A stretch of 64,000 bases of DNA, from NCBI RefSeq assembly GCF_019375555.1, contig NZ_JAHXDN010000002.1, positions 744,001 to 808,000 of the forward strand, in the 5' to 3' direction. The notes below the pieces were generated by a model. The model worked only from the letters and a program-made list of their open reading frames with translations. It did not search any database and was not told the DNA's origin. Position 1 is the stretch's first letter, and every line of letters begins with the position of its first letter. This stretch comes from Roseobacter insulae (GTDB lineage Bacteria; Pseudomonadota; Alphaproteobacteria; Rhodobacterales; Rhodobacteraceae). The position numbers and the translations under genes were made by a program. This document shows positions 60,565 to 64,000 of the stretch, piece after piece.

Positions 60565-61590
60565 TCAGCTGGCCGCGCGCCGCCGCCGCGATGTTCGGCG
60601 TGCCGGTGCCGCATCCTCGCCGGTGCCATCGCTCTGTGACGAAAAGGCGCCAAGGCGATCCACGATTTCTTCGAGCGCGGGCGGATGCGTCATCGTCCGG
60701 GTGTCAAGAGCTTCGCGCATGTGGCGCAGATGCTCCGGCATCGTGCCGCAACAGCCGCCGATCACCCGCGCACCGCAGGCGCGGGCCATCACTGCATAAT
60801 CGGCCATCAACGCCGGCGTGCCGTCATAGTGAATGTGACCGTCGACATATTTCGGAATACCGGCATTGCCCTTGGCGATCAGCGGTCTTTCCGGTCCCTG
60901 TGCTGAAAACCCGAGGATCGTGCGCAAAAGATCCGATGCCCCGGTGCCGCAATTGGCCCCGAACGCGAGCGGAGCGTACTCATCCAGATCATCGACCATC
61001 TTGACCATGTCCGAACTTGTCAGGCCCATCATCGTGCGCCCCGCCGTGTCGAAACTCATGGTCCCGGCCCATTCCAACCCTGCGAGCGCGAAACCTTCTG
61101 CCGCGGCGCGATATTCCTCCGGCGCGCTGATGGTTTCCAGCCAGCCGATATCTGCGCCACCCGCTTTCAATCCGTCTGCGGCTTCGTGAAACATTTCAAC
61201 CGCCAAAGCGTGGCTGAGCGTGCCGACAGGTTCCATGATCTCGCCCGTTGGCCCGACGGATCCCGCGACGATCACGGGGCGGTCGGCCGTATCGGCTACC
61301 TCGCGTCCGATCTCTGCCGAAACACGCGCCAGTTCATGCACACGTTTCTCGGCACCGTGAAGTTTCATGCGCGATGCATTGGCGCCGAATGAATTGGTCA
61401 GAAAGAGATCGCTGCCAGCGTCAACCGCACCCTTATAGAGCGCCGTGATTTTCTGCGGCTGATCGGTGTTCCACAACTCGGGCGCGTCACCGGACATCAA
61501 CCCCATGTTGAACAGATTTGTGCCCGTCGCCCCGTCCGCAAGCAGCGTGCCCTTGTCGTTCAGCAATGTCAGGAAAGGGTTGGTCATCAT
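60565..61590 (-). CDS. bmt: Homocysteine S-methyltransferase (Bmt) of split methionine synthase
   Basis: This enzyme methylates homocysteine using a methyl-corrinoid or betaine-type donor. The 341-residue TIM barrel has LLADGATGTNLFNMG, FLTNSFGANASRM and VAGSVGPTGEI. The zinc-binding cysteines are in GANCGTGASD and VIGGCCGTMPEH. An Arg-rich C-terminal tail (RRTSRRRRAAS) is an oddity. In roseobacters this protein acts with a separate corrinoid protein, here at 54628, from which it is separated by the RND/TetR cluster. ATGs at 61590 and 61587 are both possible. Confidence 0.9.
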   Translation of the reverse strand: MMTNPFLTLLNDKGTLLADGATGTNLFNMGLMSGDAPELWNTDQPQKITALYKGAVDAGSDLFLTNSFGANASRMKLHGAEKRVHELARVSAEIGREVADTADRPVIVAGSVGPTGEIMEPVGTLSHALAVEMFHEAADGLKAGGADIGWLETISAPEEYRAAAEGFALAGLEWAGTMSFDTAGRTMMGLTSSDMVKMVDDLDEYAPLAFGANCGTGASDLLRTILGFSAQGPERPLIAKGNAGIPKYVDGHIHYDGTPALMADYAVMARACGARVIGGCCGTMPEHLRHMREALDTRTMTHPPALEEIVDRLGAFSSQSDGTGEDAAPARRTSRRRRAAS

Positions 61591-61742
61591 GGGCCTCGCA
61601 CAGAACAGAGGCCTGATCTGTCACGGATGCCACAGCATGGCAAACTCATAATACTCATCATCGTTATGAGCTTGCCTGCCAGCGATGTCGGGCGTCCCGG
61701 CACAGAGAAGGAGCTGTGCCGGAAAAATCATCGATTGAAGGA

Positions 61743-62057
61743 TCAGAGTTCGTGCATCAGCTGCGCCTTGGCCTCCGCCATCAGTTCAACCATCTTGGTG
61801 CGAATGGTTTGCTCGTCCGCCCTGTCGCCAAGGTCGCCCGACACTTTGCGGTAAACATCTTCGTCACCCGGCTCTTCAAAATCGGACTTCACGACTTCCT
61901 TCGCATAAGCTGCGGCGTCGTCTCCTGATTTTCCCAAAAGCTCGGCCGCCCAGAGACCCAGCAGCTTGTTGCGGCGGGCTTCGGCCTTGAACTGCATTTC
62001 TGCGTCATGGGCGTATTTGTTTTCAAATGCGTTTTCGCGCTCATCGAAGGTGGTCAC
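61743..62057 (-). CDS. DUF1476 protein, F1-ATPase inhibitor zeta-type
   Basis: This 104-residue helical protein matches DUF1476, the family of the zeta subunit shown in Paracoccus denitrificans to inhibit the F1 part of ATP synthase. The N-terminal inhibitory segment is FDERENAFENKYAHDAEMQF. The core is RNKLLGLWAAELLGKSGDDA and YAKEVVKSDFEEPGDEDV. GTG 62057 has AGGAGA at ideal spacing and fits the family length. The frame upstream to 62123 is not conserved. It is divergent from purC. Confidence 0.9.
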   Translation of the reverse strand: MTTFDERENAFENKYAHDAEMQFKAEARRNKLLGLWAAELLGKSGDDAAAYAKEVVKSDFEEPGDEDVYRKVSGDLGDRADEQTIRTKMVELMAEAKAQLMHEL

Positions 62058-62213
62058 GGCTCGGTCTCCTGTTGGTCTGTAAGCAGTTACCTCAGATATG
62101 CGGGCTAACGGTGCATTGCGCAAGTGGCGCTGGCTTGCAGCAGCACAGACCTTGCACTAAGAGGGGCGCAACATAGGCCGTGATCCTCGCGGCAAAAGTG
62201 CGAAAGGACGCCC

Positions 62214-62975
62214 ATGGCCCGGCGCAAGAAAATCTACGAAGGCAAAGCGAAAATTCTCTATGAAGGTCCTGAGCCGGGTACGATCGTCCAATATTTCAAA
62301 GATGACGCCACCGCCTTCAACGCCGAGAAAAAAGCGGTGATCGAAGGCAAGGGCGTGCTGAACAATCGACTGAGCGAATTCTTCATGACAGGTTTGGCGC
62401 AGATCGGTGTTCCGAACCATTTCATAAAACGCCTGAACATGCGTGAACAACTGGTCCGCAGTGTTGAGATCGTGCCGCTTGAAATCATCGTGCGCAATTA
62501 TGCCGCCGGAACAATGTCCAAACGCCTGGGCATCGAAGAGGGCACGCAACTGCCAAGGCCGATCGTGGAATACTGCTACAAGGACGACGCGCTGGGTGAT
62601 CCCCTCGTGACAGAGGAACATATCGCCGCCTTCGGTTGGGCCAGCCAGCAGGACATGGATGACATTCTGAGCCTTGCGCTCAGGGTCAATGATTTCCTGT
62701 CCGGCGTGATGATGGCGGTCGGCATCCGGTTGGTGGATTTCAAAATCGAAGTGGGTCGGGTGTTCGACGGGGATTTTCACCGTCTCATCGTCGCTGACGA
62801 GATCAGCCCGGACAGTTGCCGGTTGTGGGACATCGACACCGGCCAGAAGCTGGACAAGGATGTGTTCCGCCGCGATCTGGGCGATCTTAAGGATGCTTAT
62901 ACCGAAGTGGCGCGGCGGCTGGGCGTGATGCCCAAGAACGCGCCGCCCGTGACCAAGCCGACTTTGATCAACTGA
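62214..62975 (+). CDS. purC: Phosphoribosylaminoimidazole-succinocarboxamide synthase PurC
   Basis: PurC couples CAIR with aspartate using ATP to give SAICAR. The 253-residue protein has [32 protein letters not shown] and [22 protein letters not shown]. Further on are [12 protein letters not shown] and [13 protein letters not shown]. Complete length. It starts the purC-purS-purQ run. Confidence 0.97.
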   Translation: MARRKKIYEGKAKILYEGPEPGTIVQYFKDDATAFNAEKKAVIEGKGVLNNRLSEFFMTGLAQIGVPNHFIKRLNMREQLVRSVEIVPLEIIVRNYAAGTMSKRLGIEEGTQLPRPIVEYCYKDDALGDPLVTEEHIAAFGWASQQDMDDILSLALRVNDFLSGVMMAVGIRLVDFKIEVGRVFDGDFHRLIVADEISPDSCRLWDIDTGQKLDKDVFRRDLGDLKDAYTEVARRLGVMPKNAPPVTKPTLIN

Positions 62976-63020
62976 CGTGGGCGATTGATTGACGTGACCA
63001 GAAAGGGTGAAGGACAAAGC

Positions 63021-63251
63021 ATGAAAGCGCGTGTGCATGTGATGCTGAAGAACGGTGTATTAGACCCTCAGGGCGAGGCCGTGCGCCATGCGCTCGGGGC
63101 TTTGGGGTTCGAAGGGGTCAATGGCGTTCGGCAAGGCAAGGTGATCGAGCTCGATCTTGCCGAGGGTGCAACCGAGGCCGACGTCACCGCGATGTGCGAG
63201 AAACTGCTGGCCAACACGGTGATCGAATCCTACTCGGTGGAGATCGCCTGA
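63021..63251 (+). CDS. purS: FGAM synthase subunit PurS
   Basis: PurS bridges PurL and PurQ in the three-part phosphoribosylformylglycinamidine synthase. The 76-residue protein has [31 protein letters not shown] and [14 protein letters not shown] 63021 has AAGGAC upstream. The frame from 62985 adds a non-conserved 12-residue start. Its stop overlaps the purQ ATG as TGATG. Confidence 0.95.
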   Translation: MKARVHVMLKNGVLDPQGEAVRHALGALGFEGVNGVRQGKVIELDLAEGATEADVTAMCEKLLANTVIESYSVEIA

Positions 63252-63919
63252 TGCATGCCGCAGTTGTCGTTTTCCCGGGGTCCAACTGCGACCGCGACCT
63301 TGCGGTTGCTTTTGAGGCAACCGGCGCGAAAGTAAGCATGGTCTGGCATAAGGACAGCGCGCTGCCTGATGGTGTCGATATCATCGGCATTCCGGGGGGC
63401 TTTTCCTTTGGCGACTATCTGCGCTGCGGCGCCATCGCGGCCAATTCGCCGATTTGCAGGTCCGTGGCGCAACATGCGGATCGGGGTGGTTACGTGCTGG
63501 GCATCTGCAACGGCTTTCAGGTCCTGACCGAAACAGGGTTACTGCCGGGCGCGCTGTTGCGCAATGCCGGGTTGAAGTACATCTGCCAAACCGTTGGTCT
63601 CAAAGTGGAAACATCTGCTTCCGACTATACCAAAGGCTACAATGCCGGGGATATCATCAACATCCCGATCGCACATCACGATGGCAATTACTATGCCGAT
63701 GACGACACGATTGCGCGTCTTCAGGGCGAGGACCGTATTGCCTTTACGTATACTGATAATCCAAACGGCGCGCGGGCGGACATTGCCGGTATTCTGTCTG
63801 AAAACCGCCGTGTTCTGGGGATGATGCCGCATCCGGAACGGGCGGCGGATGTCGGCCACGGCGGTACCGATGGTCAGGCGCTCTTCCGCGCATTGGCGGG
63901 GGCGCTCATCACAGCGTGA
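63251..63919 (+). CDS. purQ: FGAM synthase glutaminase subunit PurQ
   Basis: PurQ releases ammonia from glutamine for PurL. The 222-residue class I glutamine amidotransferase has [13 protein letters not shown]. The nucleophile Cys lies in [16 protein letters not shown] (about residue 86), the oxyanion and glycine motif in [12 protein letters not shown], and the His-Glu pair in [14 protein letters not shown] 63251 overlaps the purS stop. Confidence 0.97.
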   Translation: MHAAVVVFPGSNCDRDLAVAFEATGAKVSMVWHKDSALPDGVDIIGIPGGFSFGDYLRCGAIAANSPICRSVAQHADRGGYVLGICNGFQVLTETGLLPGALLRNAGLKYICQTVGLKVETSASDYTKGYNAGDIINIPIAHHDGNYYADDDTIARLQGEDRIAFTYTDNPNGARADIAGILSENRRVLGMMPHPERAADVGHGGTDGQALFRALAGALITA

Positions 63920-63956
63920 CTTGAGCCTGCGGGGCGCTTTCGCGTAAGTTAAGCGG

Positions 63957-64000
63957 ATGGACAAAAGCGTCAATCCTGACAACCAAGAGCGAACAATCGG
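63957..64000 (+). CDS. Start of an unidentified gene cut by the window end
   Basis: ATG 63957 opens a frame MDKSVNPDNQERTI that runs off the window. A weak AAGCGG precedes it. Only 14 codons are visible, so no product can be named. The preceding 37 bp after purQ contain no clear terminator. Confidence 0.4.
   Translation, partial: MDKSVNPDNQERTI

Noticed and set aside
61591-61742. Possible SAM or cobalamin riboswitch upstream of bmt
   Set aside because: Only simple hairpins are visible; I could not find the conserved core of a known class. A covariance-model search would decide.

Overview
The window looks like a chromosome segment of a GC-rich alphaproteobacterium of the Rhodobacterales, most likely the Roseobacter group. 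The evidence is the gene order DUF4167 / rsmA-pdxA-surA-lptD-lptG-lptF / holC, the F1-ATPase zeta-type inhibitor (DUF1476), a choXWV choline transporter, a split B12 methionine synthase (separate corrinoid and Bmt proteins with DUF1638), a VPLPA-CTERM protein, and GTG or TTG starts with overlapping stop/start codons.

Layout. 0-10 kb: an envelope biogenesis cluster (LptF, LptG, LptD, SurA) coupled to pdxA and rsmA, then holC, a membrane-anchored aspartic protease and a MarC-like protein. 10-15 kb: an ABC-F ATPase, ndk, a TfoX C-terminal-domain protein, a 33-residue proline-rich microprotein and an aldose epimerase. 15-18.5 kb: a large CheB-CheR-PAS fusion with a divergent unknown protein. 18.6-21.5 kb: choline uptake genes choXWV. 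21.5-24.6 kb: a small cytochrome c, two secreted proteins (one a predicted exosortase substrate) and a LapG-like cysteine protease. 24.6-26.6 kb: a gene-poor, locally AT-rich relic against tRNA-Ser. 26.8-30.5 kb: a bacteriophytochrome PAS-GAF-PHY-HWE-REC protein translationally coupled to a heme oxygenase, with a divergent response regulator. 30.5-32.1 kb: a PLP lyase and its divergent Lrp-type regulator.

32.19-47.17 kb is an intact-looking 15-kb integrative element in tRNA-Asn(GTT). It is bounded by a 46-bp direct repeat, the right copy of which is the 3' part of the functional tRNA. Inside are a tyrosine recombinase, a coupled unknown protein, an AlpA-like HTH protein, a PrimPol-VapE replication protein followed by an iteron-like repeat cluster, and a type I restriction-modification operon (hsdM-hsdS-orf99-dGTPase-hsdR) with a dNTP triphosphohydrolase embedded in it. 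A convergent two-gene unit encodes a Clp-fold (SDH family) serine protease and a 71-residue protein. No virion, packaging or conjugation genes are visible. The element therefore reads as a satellite-like mobile defence island, and the RM/dGTPase operon with the protease pair is the most promising candidate for an undescribed defence system.

47.2-64 kb returns to ordinary chromosome: an MBL hydrolase, an EnvZ-like kinase, a CAT-anticodon tRNA, purM-purN, rnd, a lipoprotein gene and sufE. DUF1638 and the corrinoid protein follow, separated from bmt by an RND efflux pump with its own TetR regulator and a palindromic operator. The window ends with the DUF1476 gene, purC-purS-purQ and the first codons of another gene.
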